From contig JAQFVV010000275.1 in assembly GCA_028023455.1 (NCBI GenBank), positions 866,001 to 930,000 of the forward strand: a DNA stretch of 64,000 nt. Reading direction: 5' to 3'. Positions 1 to 11,052 of the stretch are shown piece by piece (position 1 is the first letter of the stretch; each line of letters opens with the position of its first letter). The notes beneath the pieces were generated by a model. It did no database searches. It was not told the DNA's origin and saw only the letters and a list, made by a program, of their open reading frames with translations. The stretch comes from Epiperipatus broadwayi. Lineage: Eukaryota; Onychophora; Udeonychophora; Euonychophora; Peripatidae. The position numbers and the translations under genes were made by a program.

Positions 1-1002
1 ATTTTCTTTTATACACATTATCTTTGCTTCCAAATTACTATTTATTTGGATCTCCAAATCATCAATATCAGTTTTAGTTACCATAGTAAACTTTATATCC
101 TCTATCTTAGTGGATTCCTGGGCTTGGTGAACTTCCTTAACTTTATTCTCAATTTGAGTGGTAATACTTTCCTTAAATTCAGTATACTGCTCTTGACACT
201 GCAAGTTCACTTCATCTCTATTTATTCTCATCTCTTCTACAGTTCACTTTAATTCCGTACTACTGTTATGCACTTCATTCATCTCTGAAGATAACTGCTC
301 CATGGCTGTAGAAACTTTCATTTCAATGCCACTAATTCTTTTCTTAACCTCATCCAATTTGTCAATATCAGCCTTAGTTACCATGTTGCTTATTTCAGCC
401 TTGATTGTATCTATCTGACCACTCATGCTATCCATCCGACCATTCATCTGACCACTCATGCTATCCATCCGACCATTCATGTCAGCCTTGACTATATCTA
501 TCTGACCACTTATGCTATCCATCCGACCACTCATATCAGCTTGCATGGCATCCATCTGACCACTCATATCAGCTTGCATGGCATCCATCCAACCACTCAT
601 ATCAGCTTGCATGGCATCCATCTGACCATTCATGTCATCCATCCGACCACTCATATTGCTTATATCAGCCTTGGTTGCCATATTATCCATTCGATCCAAT
701 AATGTTTGGAGCATCTGCATCATGGCTCCACTGTTTTCTGTAACCTGTGTTAGTCCAATTCCAGGTGATTGAGCAGACTGTTCATTAGAGTCTCCTTGAA
801 TTTGAGATATCATTTGTTTTTCCTCTTGCATTAAGAAAGAATGCTCAGCTCCAACCATTGACCCCCCAGACATATTCATGTCTACTGATCCTACTTGTTC
901 CATATTAGGATCATGCTCAGCTTCATTGCCACTAACATCCTGTGGCTTTACATATAATTCCTTACTCATACTTGACAAATATCTCCCACTTCTGAGAAAC
1001 AT
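1..1002 (-). pseudogene. Gag-like coiled-coil ORF, 3' end off the window
   Basis: Minus-strand reading frame starting at an ATG at 1002. It begins with MFLRSGR, a start resembling the (R)TRSG/LRSGR opening common in Ty3/Gypsy Gag proteins. A Met/Ser/Gln-rich part follows, then a long heptad/hendecad coiled coil (about residues 100-250) made of 11-residue units such as ADMSGRMDAMQ. An in-frame TGA at 244-246 interrupts it, but the same frame stays open from there to base 1 (about 82 more codons, also charged and coiled-coil-like), so only one nonsense change is visible. No CCHC knuckle, capsid core or pol is inside the window. The match to Gag is by composition and start motif, not by a conserved fold; another coiled-coil ORF1-type protein is possible. 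A LINE begins about 340 bp upstream, perhaps inserted into this element's 5' region. Confidence 0.55.
420..660 (-). repeat. 33-bp coding minisatellite inside the coiled-coil ORF
   Basis: Near-identical units with a 33-bp period, encoding 11-residue repeats (DMSGxMDxMxA). The frame is preserved, so unit gain and loss changes rod length without breaking the protein. Degenerate units extend the array on both sides. Confidence 0.8.
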
Positions 1003-1341
1003 ACAAAATAAACTAACACTTTTCTTTAAAATATCTACTCTATGGCAAAATTATTTCATTTTATATAATATTCTATAATATGTCATAGGATCTTCTACCA
1101 ACTTGTGTCATCTCATGTGATTTTGGTTACCTTAAGTATTTTACATATCATTGGTATTAATGCTGGTTTTATATATTTTTCCCTTATCTGCTTCATTTGC
1201 CTACTCTTATTAGATTCTTGATCATCTATTTAGTTTTGGCCTCTATTTATCAATTCATACCTTCACTCAGAGTTATTTGAACTTATTGTTTATTGACTAA
1301 ATTAACTATACCACTAAATTGCCACACCATTTAATCCATAG
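1003..1341. other. AT-rich spacer, no gene seen
   Basis: No ORF, repeat or RNA gene recognised. It lies between the start of the minus-strand coiled-coil ORF and the plus-strand LINE, and could be 5' UTR of the former. Confidence 0.5.
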
Positions 1342-1845
1342 TGTTATGTAATTTATCAGGATCACACTACATCCAACCATCCCAAGGGCTCCAAAAACAC
1401 ATCCAGCCATGCAGACACATCTCAGACGCATCATCCTGCTAACCACAGGAATAATAAAGATCACCATATTCCCATTAAAATTTCAGCTTCTCCTTCGATC
1501 AACTCATCAGACACTGAAACTGAGATGGACCTAACTAGCTATACAACTTCCACTAGGAAAAAATCCACTTGCTTGAATGGATCCAGCTCAGAGGATGAGT
1601 ATTCATTAACACAGTCATCCAATCTTTACCATAACATTAAGTCCAAGGAAACCTCTAAGTCCCATACTTCAAAAAAAAAATGGAAAATTGCTAATTCTAT
1701 TTTGCCTAAATCTCAAATCTATTCGAAGGATGAGTTTTCTAAGGATGAAATCCTGACCGAGCCTTTGGGATTTAATAACCAAAACAGCGCTCAACTCAAA
1801 ATTCCTCTGGCAGTAGACTCTGACCAATCCCCAGCTTATGACTAA
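1342..1845 (+). CDS. ORF1-type C-terminal fragment of the LINE
   Basis: Open frame from just after a TAG near 1339 to the TAA at 1843-1845; the first ATG is at 1525, but the open frame upstream has the same Ser/Thr/His/Asn/Lys-rich composition, so the ATG is probably not the true start. The product is low complexity and polar (SSDTETEMD, SKSHTSKKKWK) and looks like the disordered tail of a LINE ORF1 nucleic-acid-binding protein. No RRM or CCHC motif is visible here, so the front of ORF1 is missing or 5'-truncated. Its stop overlaps the ORF2 start (ATGACTAA at 1838-1845), a termination-reinitiation style arrangement known in several LINEs. Confidence 0.55.
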   Translation, partial: CYVIYQDHTTSNHPKGSKNTSSHADTSQTHHPANHRNNKDHHIPIKISASPSINSSDTETEMDLTSYTTSTRKKSTCLNGSSSEDEYSLTQSSNLYHNIKSKETSKSHTSKKKWKIANSILPKSQIYSKDEFSKDEILTEPLGFNNQNSAQLKIPLAVDSDQSPAYD

Positions 1846-4800
1846 GGTCTCTTGCCAGATAGCTGGAGTTAATGTCAGAGGCATTAATTCGCTTACACGA
1901 GTACATGCCATAAGACATTGGTTTAATTCATTTACCCCCCACATTATGTTTATGGGCGAAACCAAATATCACCAAAAGTCCAATAGCCTCATTTTGACTG
2001 AGCTTAACAAGCTTGGCTATACATATCTAACAGTCAACCTTACAGATACTGAAGGCATAGGTATCTTAATAAATAACAAACACCCCCCTAACAAGTTTAA
2101 GATCACCTACCAAGATAAGAACCTTATCTGTGCCAACCTAACCTATGGCAATAATATAATCAATGCATTTTATGTCTACACCCCCCAATAGCCATGCAAT
2201 ATTCCTTCGGATCATAAACACTATAAATATGATAACAGCCAACAATAACTCCCCAGCACTCCTCTTTGGGGACTTCAACGTCTCCTATGATCACTTTACA
2301 AACAAGTATCTTCACTTGCTCAACAGACATTTTATTAATGGCAGGGGCTTCTTTCCTCATAATGCCTATTCTTACTACACCAAAAAGTATCATACATTAA
2401 TTGATCTGATGTTTTACACCTCTGAACTGCATCATTGTCTGGAAGCTACTCTTCAACCTGTTCCCTTCTCTGACCATCATGCTATTATCACCACACTGCA
2501 ACTAACCAACTACTCCTCATCCTTTCTCAACCGGTCAATCAGAATGTTAACTAAAGCTTCCATGACTGAAGCCATTGTATCTGAAGCATACATCCTCTTC
2601 CACAAAATCAACATACTAAAAAGGCCCCCAGAAGAGGCATGGTTCGCCTTCATTGGGATAATCCATTCCTTGATTGCTCACTATACTAGAAACAACAAAG
2701 GGCCATCAACGCTTATGAATGAGCTTGACCAAATCAATAATAAAATAAAGACATGCTCAACTGAACCAGATCATATCAAACATCTCCTATCACTAAAACA
2801 TCAGTATAAGGAAAAACAGATGGCTATTGCGGAGTATATTTCTATTAAAAGATCACAAAACTTTCTTACTACCCAACACTGCTGGACTTGGGGATATTTG
2901 CGATGGGCATTGGGAGCTAGGAAAAAACTTAACACTCCAACCTCCCTTATTGTCAATGGAAACTGTGTCACTGGTCATCACATGATTGAACACATTGGTC
3001 TTCACTTCAAAAACCGACTTCAAAATAATATTCCAAAGACTATCAGTGAATGGCTGGATCACCCATCTGCTATAAACCATGGCATAACAGCAGCTGATCT
3101 TAAAAACCGTCTATCAGCACTTTCTGACAGTGTTCATCCTGGGATGCATGCTATACCAAGATTTCTAATTTCCCACCTTGATAACTTTGCTATCCCAATC
3201 ATGATGAACATGATCAATCATCTATCCACTAAAAGAAGGGAAATAAATAATCTCTACCCGATTGCCTTAGTGCCATTCATCAAGAAGAACAAAGATCCAA
3301 CCAACATCCATAACATAAGGCCTATCTCCATGACACCAATTTTAATCAAAGTTATTGAAGGTGTAATTAAAGAGAAAATCCAGCAAAAAATTTTAGACAA
3401 TATTGTTCAGTCACAATATGCAAGAAAAGGATCTTCAGCCCTAACAGCAATGGGTGAAGTCAAGATTCTCCTTGATCATATTAGATCTAATCGCTTATCA
3501 AAACCCATTGCAGTCCAGCTAGACATAACAGAGGCTTTTGACTCGATTAATATTCACACACTTCTTACTCTTCTAAAAGACCTCAACATTCCTTCTCATA
3601 TTATACAGATTCTGGAGAATCTTCTCTACAATAGGCTAATTCACATCTCCTTAGATGGATTCTACACAGATGGGTTCTCCCCCGACCTGTCTATTCCTCA
3701 AGGATCTCCATTGAGTGCCATCCTTTTTATATACTATCTCAACCCCCTATTGAGAGATATAGAAATCTCATTCACCGGAGTATTCATTCCTCGCATAAAA
3801 AAATCCTTCAAGTTGTTTGCATATATGGATGATGTCCTCGTAATACTACCATCTCAAAAACATCTCCCAACACTCTACAAGATTTTGGATAAATTTGCCT
3901 GTGATTCACAACTCAAATTTAACTCCAACAAATCTTCATCTTGGAAAATTCTATCGGGAAAGAAAGTCTCATCTAGATTTCTAGCTGAGCCCCAGGACTT
4001 TCTTGGCTTCCCTATCTCCATGTCTCAAATAGCCATGTCAAAAAAACTACAGAACTCCTTAATCAACTCCACATCCCAGATTATTCAATCCCTTTCCAGG
4101 GTGTATCTCTCCATTCAGGGAAAAGTAGCGCTACTGAACATGAAAGTCATGTCCAAGATTGCATACTACCTCCCCATCATGACAGCAACAAAAGCCTTTA
4201 CCAAAAAAATCAATAGTCTATGTGCTAAACTCTTTTGGAAAAACAGTACAACGTCCATAAGCATGACAAGGATGCAATACCATCGCAAATCTAATGGGAT
4301 GTCCTTTCACTCCATCCCCTCAATTATCTTTCAAAAATCTCACACATTAATTCATAACCTCTTACAAAAACATGATTCCTTCAATATTTCAGAGGCCGTT
4401 CAACCGACGGACAGACCTCCTCCTCAAAAATGCTGGCTAGACCAGGTTCTCCAGCTTCTCAATCAATTTACATCTAATTTACAAAATCCATATAATACAA
4501 AAATCACCATCTGGGAAGCCCACCATAAAATCAACCCTGAAATCAACTCAATGTTGCCAATGCTTGGCATCACTAATCATAGAATTACTTCAATATTCAA
4601 GTTCTTAGCATTAGAGCCTAAATTTTTAAACTACCTAGTAAAAGTAAATCTGGGAGCCATGCATACCAACTGGTTCCTCCACCACAAGAGATTTCTTAAC
4701 AACATTGACCCTATCTGCCCAATCTGCAAGAGGCATGATGAGACATTTGACCACATAATTCGCTCATGTACCGAACTTAGTAGTATCAAATTTTTAATTT

Positions 4801-5087
4801 TCCAAAACAGTAAAACTGATATTTACAGAATCCTCTCGCTAAAAGAATCTCTACAAAGTAAACAATTTCCAATTATAAGAATGTCAGTATTTCTCACCCA
4901 CTCTATCTGGAATGTGAGATGCAAATTAGTATTCACAAATCCTCCACCAGACCCAAACAGTCTATTCATTTCTCTCTTAAACAAAATCAAAAATAAAGAC
5001 ATGATCCTTTCCTCCAAATTTTTATTTGAAGAAACCTGGAATCTATTCCAAATTCCAAAGCCCAATACTTTTCCAAATAGCTTATGA
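1838..5087 (+). pseudogene. LINE ORF2: AP endonuclease plus reverse transcriptase, one frameshift
   Basis: About 1080 codons in two overlapping frames. Codons from 1838 to about 2186 give the endonuclease N-terminus (VNVRGINS, MGETKYHQ); the frame then shifts within the run of six C at about 2180-2186 and stays open to the TGA at 5085-5087. In the downstream frame (numbered from an ATG at 2163) I see GDFN at ~36-39 and SDHHAI at ~103-108 (endonuclease), RT motifs NIRPIS, AFDSI (~458), IPQGSPLSA, YMDD (~554-557), and a C-terminal CPIC...H....C knuckle (~852-869). Such proteins nick target DNA and prime cDNA from the nick. Except for the single indel every catalytic motif is present, so the copy is young. 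YMDD, rather than the more usual [F/Y]ADD, is noteworthy for a LINE. Programmed frameshifting is possible but a homopolymer indel is simpler. Confidence 0.88.
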
Positions 5088-5250
5088 CAACAATCTATAA
5101 ACCACAGGATTTATTCCATACCCTGGATTAATATTTTCATAAATCATCGACTACCAACCCAGTAGTGACATTATAGACTCTTTTTTGTCAATGTACTATA
5201 AAAAATTAATGTATTAAAAAACCAATATTCTCCCTAAATAAAATTCTTTT

Positions 5251-6050
5251 AAAACTAACTAAAATATGATAAATCAGGTTATACTGAAATTATGGACAAT
5301 TTCTCATAAATTCAATTTATGTCACACTAAAAATATACAGTAACATATGATAGACCCAACTCTTTAAAGCTCAACACATTGTGTATCAAAATATAATAGA
5401 CAAAACTTTTCACATGCAGTGAATCTAAGTATTCAAGCTTACCACATTGCATGCCAAAAATGTAACAGACTACCAACTAGAATGAATTTAATAATTGGCT
5501 ATTATGAATGTGACATGATAATCAACTTTCATTAAGTCTATATATGCCAGTGTACAAGCTTCACTGTTGATGGTGTCAAAAATGTAACAGTATGTAGTTT
5601 GTATCTGTGGTGAACTTACATTTTCAGGCCCAAAATGTTGTGCGCCAAAATATGTAATGGACCGTAAAATGTACCGGGAGTCTACAGGGTGACATATTTA
5701 ATTAATTGATGCCCCAAATGTTTGGGTTGCCAAAATATGTAATGGACTGTAAAACCCTTTTAGGATAGTACATCCAGAGCCTTCTCTACTTACAGGTCCT
5801 ATTACTACTCGGGGTTCTAACTCAGTGTAGACATTTGCCTTTAACTCTGCTCAAGGATGGAATTAAATAGGATGGCAATAATGTGACCTCTATATAGATC
5901 CTTAATGGCTATTGCTAATAAAAAATTAAAATCTGTATGCATGTATAATAGCTATTCTGGTGAGTGAAGTATGAATGATGCTTGACAATCTAGAGACCAG
6001 AGAAACAAAGGTTTTAACTTCAAACAACAAATATTTATTAACAGATCATG
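5251..6050. repeat. Degenerate repeated motif; possible LTR or UTR debris
   Basis: A motif of the form CAAAAATGTAACAGAC recurs in diverged form near 5380, 5450, 5575, 5640 and 5724, often preceded by CAAGCTT or ACATTGTG. No ORF. It is compositionally richer than its flanks and lies where the 5' LTR of the minus-strand Gag-like element (1-1002) would fall had the LINE inserted into that element; that link is inference only. Confidence 0.35.
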
Positions 6051-6790
6051 CTTAAAGTTATAATATTTATAAATCAATAAAATATATACATGATTATTAT
6101 AAAATATTAATTTATCTCTACAACAATAAGACTAGCTGTAATTTAAATATTAAAATATGGGTTGAAATAAGAATTATAAAATTTAGTGCATAACTTACAA
6201 TAATGTATTAATTATTTTAAATATAAAATTATATTACTAATGTACGATTATCATTTTGTTTATGTCCTTTAAATGTACCTCAAGGTTATGTCCATGAATT
6301 GCTAATTTGTGTTTTGTATAGTTCATTCATAAACAGTTATTCATTTAAACAAGAAAATGTTATATATATATATATATTTACTTATTAATTAGTTTGATTT
6401 TAATGTATTAATTGTCTAATAAATGTAAATAGTTAAAATCTTACCTTTTGTTTCAGTCATTGTCCAGTTTAATTTAAACCTTTTATTTACAAACATATAT
6501 AATATATTGATGTATAGTTTGAGTTGTGCATCTCTCTCACCCTATAAAAATCTAAACAAATGGGTTCTTCTTTTAAAAAAAAAAAGTTTGCTATACTTGA
6601 ATAAAAGAGTGAGAAAAATTCACAACCCAACTCTCAGTATACATTTAAAAAAAAATATTTTAAACATAAAATATAATGAAATTTTGGAATTCCTTAAAAC
6701 AATAGCAAGTTAAATTTTCAAGAGCAGCTTCTGTATTCTTAGCAGATAATGTCTTTCTTTCCTTCATGTATATTAAGTCATGTTGAACAT
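6051..6790. other. AT-rich stretch, no gene seen
   Basis: Contains a short (TA)n run at 6361-6376 and poly-A tracts. Short open frames here have no recognisable content. Confidence 0.5.
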
Positions 6791-6791
6791 T

Positions 6792-6923
6792 CTAAGCATT
6801 AACAATTCCCATGACGAAATTGAATTCTTCGGCATTTGATTTTAAAGCCATGCATTTCCATTCCATATCAAGATCTTTCCACGTTGATTTAAACAATATA
6901 TACCAATAAATATGATCCTCCAT
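6792..6923 (-). CDS. Unidentified 43-codon ORF, low support
   Basis: ATG at 6923-6921 to TAG at 6794-6792 on the minus strand, encoding an acidic/hydrophobic mixed peptide (MEDHIYWYIL at the start, VMGIVNA at the end). It lies about 260 bp downstream (minus strand) of two CCAAT boxes. Its composition is less AT-biased than its surroundings, which is why it is listed. It matches no family I know and may be chance; two even shorter ATG ORFs precede it. Confidence 0.2.
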   Translation of the reverse strand: MEDHIYWYILFKSTWKDLDMEWKCMALKSNAEEFNFVMGIVNA

Positions 6924-7029
6924 AACACATCAATGACACCAAGAGGATAGAAAAATCCCCTGACACTTAACCAAAAGACTGTTTTTGACGAGGCTCCTCG
7001 TCGACATCTGAAATCACTCTAACTCAGTT

Positions 7030-7230
7030 TGTTTTCAAACGATAATTTTCGTTAAAGACGTATTGAATTCGTTTTTAAAAGCTCTGTACGATGGTGACAT
7101 CTTCCGATTTATTTTACAAGTAAAAAAATAGAAAAAAAACACATTTAAACCTAAACAAAGAAGGAACATTATTTGTGATTGGTTCTTAGCATGCTCTCAG
7201 CCGAAATAGACATTCTGATTGGCTGGAAAG
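7030..7230 (-). promoter_or_regulatory. Possible CCAAT-box promoter, minus strand
   Basis: Two CCAATC boxes on the minus strand (complements at 7178-7182 and 7218-7222) spaced 40 bp apart, in a patch of relatively high GC and CpG that extends to about 6960. Closely spaced CCAAT boxes bind NF-Y in animal promoters. No TATA box or confirmed exon follows; the only ORFs downstream are short. Confidence 0.25.
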
Positions 7231-8118
7231 AACAAAGAAACTGCCTGATCAAAGAAAATAAAGAAAAACGCTGAGATTTTCATTTCGAATATGATTTTAA
7301 TTATTATAAAAGAATATTTTGAGAAATTAAAAATTATTTTCAGAGAGAATAATAAAAAAACAAAATTATTTTCGAAAAATATCGAAGATTTAAGTAAAAA
7401 TATTGAAGATTTAGTAAAAAGAAATATTTACTTTTCTATAACGTAAAAGTCGATCTTTTTGTTTACATTATAACTTTTATGTTGCCGATAACGAATATTT
7501 TAGAATAAATAAACAGCAATTTATTTTTGAAAGAACTTTCGTTTCTTTTCATAACCTGAAAAATTAATTATATACTTTTTATAAACGTATCTGAGTTGAA
7601 TTTAATATTATAGGCGAATATGTTTTAACAATAGGCTTTGTCTTCAATTTGTGAGTTGGCCAATTAAAAGATTTGATTTTTATCTGATACAACCAATGAT
7701 AAAATTAGCGGTTTAAAGGTTAATTAGCAAAAGTGCATTGTTAGATATTATTTACACATATATAAATTATTAAATATGAATCCTTTTCCAAGGCTTATGT
7801 TATAATATAAGGTGAATGCTATTTCTATGCAGTTTTATTTATATATGTATGAGACACATGATAAAGATTTTACTTTAAAAGTAATGTTAATAAAGTTCTA
7901 TTTAATCATTAGTTGATTTTATTTTATCCAAGAAACATTTGATAGCAATTATATTTTTTAACAATGATAAATAACTATGATGCTCTTAGCATTTATTTGA
8001 ACGAATGAAAGTTCATCAATTAAATAATGTTTTTTTTTCCTTTTTAAAACATTTTACACTTATTAGTAATAAAATTCCAAATATTAAATAGTTTATTTTT
8101 AATAAAGAAAGGAAATCA
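7231..8118. other. AT-rich stretch, no gene seen
   Basis: No ORF, tRNA or structured repeat recognised up to the fold-back element. Confidence 0.5.
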
Positions 8119-8893
8119 TAATAACTAATATAAATCAGCATTTATTTATTTTTTATAGCGTCTGTATACAATTGTAATCACATTCATATCGGCTTAAAAC
8201 CAAATTGTGCAAACGCTTTTTACGAGTGTTAAATAATAAATGAATACCTTCTGACCCATACAAGATATAGAATTTATGCAGCAATAAAAGGAATCCTCTC
8301 ATTACTACGACTCAAATATTTATATATGAGCAAATCTGAAGTACTGGCACAGAAGGTGTGACTATAGAACAGTCACTTTGAATTACTATATATAACTTAT
8401 GAATGAATGACACCGATGAAATTTACTAGAATTTACTGAACGTCACTCCAACTGAAATTAAACATATATATAAATCAGCATTTATTTTTTATAGCGTCTG
8501 TATACAATTGTAATCATAATTTGGTTTTAAGCCGATATGAATGTGATTACAATTGTATACAGACGCTAGAAAAAATAAATGCTGATTTATATATATGTTT
8601 AATTTCAGTTGGAGTGACGTTCAGTAAATTCTAGTAAATTTCATCGGCATCATTCATTCATAAGTTATATATAGTAATTCAAAGTGACTGTTCTATAGTC
8701 ACACCTTCTGTGCCAGTACTTCAGATTTGCTCATATATAAATATTTGAGAGGTAGTAATGAGAGGATTCCTTTTATTGCTGCATAAATTCTATATCTTGT
8801 ATGAGTCAGAGGGTATTCATTTATTATTTAACACTCGTAAAAAGTGTTTGCACAATTTGGTTTTAAGCCGATATGAATGTAATAACTAATATA
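8119..8893. mobile_element. Fold-back tandem/inverted repeat with 14-bp target duplication
   Basis: TAATAACTAATATA occurs at 8119-8132 and again at 8880-8893, bounding 747 bp. Inside, a ~340-bp monomer is present in both orientations: roughly 8133-8516 reads one way and 8523-8879 is its reverse complement. A ~50-bp segment (AATCAGCATTTATT... with GTCTGTATACAATTG) appears at 8133-8182 and again at 8469-8516, so each arm contains slightly more than one monomer. The loop (about 8517-8541) is itself an inverted piece of the monomer. No ORF. The layout parallels the hammerhead repeats at 10614-11541 and 23449-24422, but I found no intact hammerhead core. Diverged relatives lie at 20390-20470 and 38010-38200. 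Confidence 0.75.
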
Positions 8894-9379
8894 ATAATTA
8901 AAATATTCTTTACAACTTTACTTTCATGCACTTCATTTGAACAAGAAAAACCAACAACAACTAAAAAAAAAATCTGTTGCTTAGATATTTTTTCACGTTC
9001 CCAAAATCAACAAAGGTTCACTCTTTTTTCCTCTTTTAAACAAAAGAAACGTGGTTACTAGAATTTAATGTCAAATATTTTTTTTCTATTTTGTCACGTC
9101 ATGATTTAAAATCTACATTCATGTATATATATGTGTATATGTATATATTTTATTTTACATTTAATAAAAAATAAATAAATGTGGTAATTCCTTCATGAAT
9201 GTATGGTTATGTTTGTGTGTATATATATGTGTATATGTCTCCAAATATCTAAAAAATTAGGTTTTAAAAGTTGGCTGCCTATTTAATCTTTATACATTTT
9301 TATCCTAAAACATCAGTTACTTATTATTATTTTTTTATAAGGATTGGGCATCACCTTACAATATATATATATATATATA
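8894..9379. other. AT-rich stretch with TG/TA simple repeats
   Basis: TATATGTGTATATG-type runs at 9121-9150 and 9215-9238 and (TA)n at 9360-9380. No gene recognised. Confidence 0.5.
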
Positions 9380-9490
9380 TTGTAATAGTAAGAAAAGTAG
9401 AGCTGCTTTAACCTAACCTAGAGATGCAGGTAGAGGGGGTTCGAACCCCACCTACTTTTCCAGATTGCTACTAACTGACTTACTCCCCAA
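9380..9490 (-). repeat. tRNA-derived SINE (minus strand)
   Basis: On the minus strand, TAAGTCAGTTAGTAGCA (complement of 9466-9482) matches a tRNA D-arm / RNA polymerase III box A, followed at tRNA spacing by GGTTCGAACC (9438-9447), a box B / T-loop. The order and distance fit a tRNA head. Cloverleaf pairing is imperfect and there is a non-tRNA tail ending in (TA)n, so this is a SINE or tRNA pseudogene rather than a functional tRNA. Confidence 0.65.
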
Positions 9491-10613
9491 ATCTCACTAC
9501 AATTTGTTCTTAATGTATGCCCCGTAGTCAGGGAGAGATAAGACCACAACATGAATTTTAACAAGTAGATATCTATATATTGATCAGATTTATATATGTG
9601 TGTCACATAAAAAAAAATCAACAATGCTACAAAGTTTTAATAATAGCGAATGACAGACAGAAAGAAACTTTTATGATTTTACATTTGCAGAGTACAACGA
9701 ATTGATTAGATGAGCTGCCGGCTATTTCCCTGCAACTATATCCAGATATGACAGAAAGACCCTTTTAAAAACAATGGCTTCACATTAAGTTGGGGACATT
9801 TCTAGCCAGTGGACAGGTTACATGATTTAAAGAGAGAGACAGCCATAATTAACACTATGGTGAGAATACATGATTCAGATAGCCAGCCAAACTAATTAAC
9901 ATATTCTTAGGAAAGCATTGAAAATACTGTCCTCTGCTACTAACAAAAATTCAATAGTAACCACACCCCTATGGATTTTTTCAGACTTGATTTAGACACT
10001 TCAATAATGTTCTGCAGGGACAGTTTTTGAAATAAATATAAATATAAAATATTACAGACTAAGATGACAGGATATTGTGGGAAATGATGAGTCCCAAGAC
10101 ACAAATGGCTACCAAGAGCTAACACAAGACTGGATAGCTCTCCACCTTTAAACTGAGTTAGAGAAAAAGGAATCCATTCGCTAACTGCATGATCCGAATT
10201 CAGGCATGGAGTTTTGTTGCTTATGTCCAGTTATATTTATATATGAAAAGAAATGAGATCCAATTTTTATAAATCTTCATTCCGATCTGGAGGCAAGTTT
10301 GTTAACTTATGTAGACTTGGTGAGGGAAGTGCTAAAATGTGCCAAGACATACCCACAGGTCACCCAGTATGCAATATAATATAAATATGGTCCACCAACC
10401 TTTAAATTTAAATGAAAAACCTTACGTAAACATATACAAAACATTATGAAAGTCCAACCAAAAAAAAAACTCTTATAAAATAATTATTTTATTTTGCAAT
10501 ACAATTAAATCACTTAGGTAAAAGGGGAGGTCATGTTAAAAAAGTTAGTTAATATTCAGCCAGCCCACCACAGAGTTAATACAAATGCCTTTCTATAACT
10601 TTAACATCAATAA
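9491..10613. other. No gene seen
   Basis: Moderately AT-rich unique-looking DNA. Open frames are short and without recognisable domains. Confidence 0.5.
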
Positions 10614-10745
10614 ATATGGGTAACTTAAATTGATAAAAAAAAAATCAAGTCAGATGTCATATGACCTAATTTTAATAAATCTCGTATTTACAAATGTTAT
10701 ATATAGAGTATGTAAAAAAAACAACTCTTAACAAGCTTCAAAAAT

Positions 10746-10802
10746 ACCCTCAACCCCAGACCACTGTTTCTGCATCTAGCATCATCAGTGAGGTGTTAGG
10801 GA
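10746..10802 (-). ncRNA. Type I hammerhead ribozyme, intact core (family 1, inverted copy)
   Basis: Minus strand: core CTGATGA (complement of 10782-10788), stem II TGC/GCA closing a TAGAT loop, then GAAAC (10770-10766), a 4-nt stem III loop AGTG and cleavage triplet GTC (10761-10759). Stem I pairs ACCTCA with TGGGGT (one G-T wobble), has an internal loop (AAC opposite TG), then pairs CCCT with AGGG. All conserved core bases are present. Stem III is only two pairs (A-U and C-G), as in ribozymes of retrozymes and Penelope-like elements, which often act better as dimers. Self-cleavage is predicted between 10759 and 10758. Confidence 0.85.
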
Positions 10803-11052
10803 TTAAAAATACTATTAAAATTAGGTAATCTGACTTGATTTTTTATCAATTTAATTTTAGTTTTTGCTATTAAGGCTTTGGCAATTTTATATTGCTAGAG
10901 CTATTAATATGTGTATCTGAATTTGGTTCAGTCCCATATGGCTATTTGAGTTAGATAGCTGGATTTTTGGACATTTAAATGTCTGAAAGTTTCAGATTTT
11001 CTTCTCAATAGTTAGGCATTAATAGAATTCTAGACTAGTTCTAGTATTTTTA

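Larger units (their letters stand above)
1342..5250 (+). mobile_element. Non-LTR retrotransposon (LINE), Tx1/L1-like, nearly intact
   Basis: Contiguous plus-strand coding of an ORF1-type tail and an endonuclease/reverse transcriptase ORF2, then a short AT-rich 3' UTR containing an AATAAA at about 5237. The order AP endonuclease, RT, C-terminal CCHC-type knuckle without RNase H fits the L1/Tx1 side of LINE diversity; clade assignment is tentative. Neither a clean target-site duplication nor the true 5' end could be fixed. A second, more decayed relative occupies 58300-64000 in the same orientation. Confidence 0.8.

Noticed and set aside
8400-8460. CCGATGA...CTGAACGTC in the fold-back monomer as a hammerhead core
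   Set aside because: The first core has C for U4, no GAAA follows, and flanking strands do not pair as stem I.
9380-9490. Functional tRNA gene
   Set aside because: Box A and box B are present but acceptor and anticodon stems do not fold cleanly and a SINE-like tail follows.
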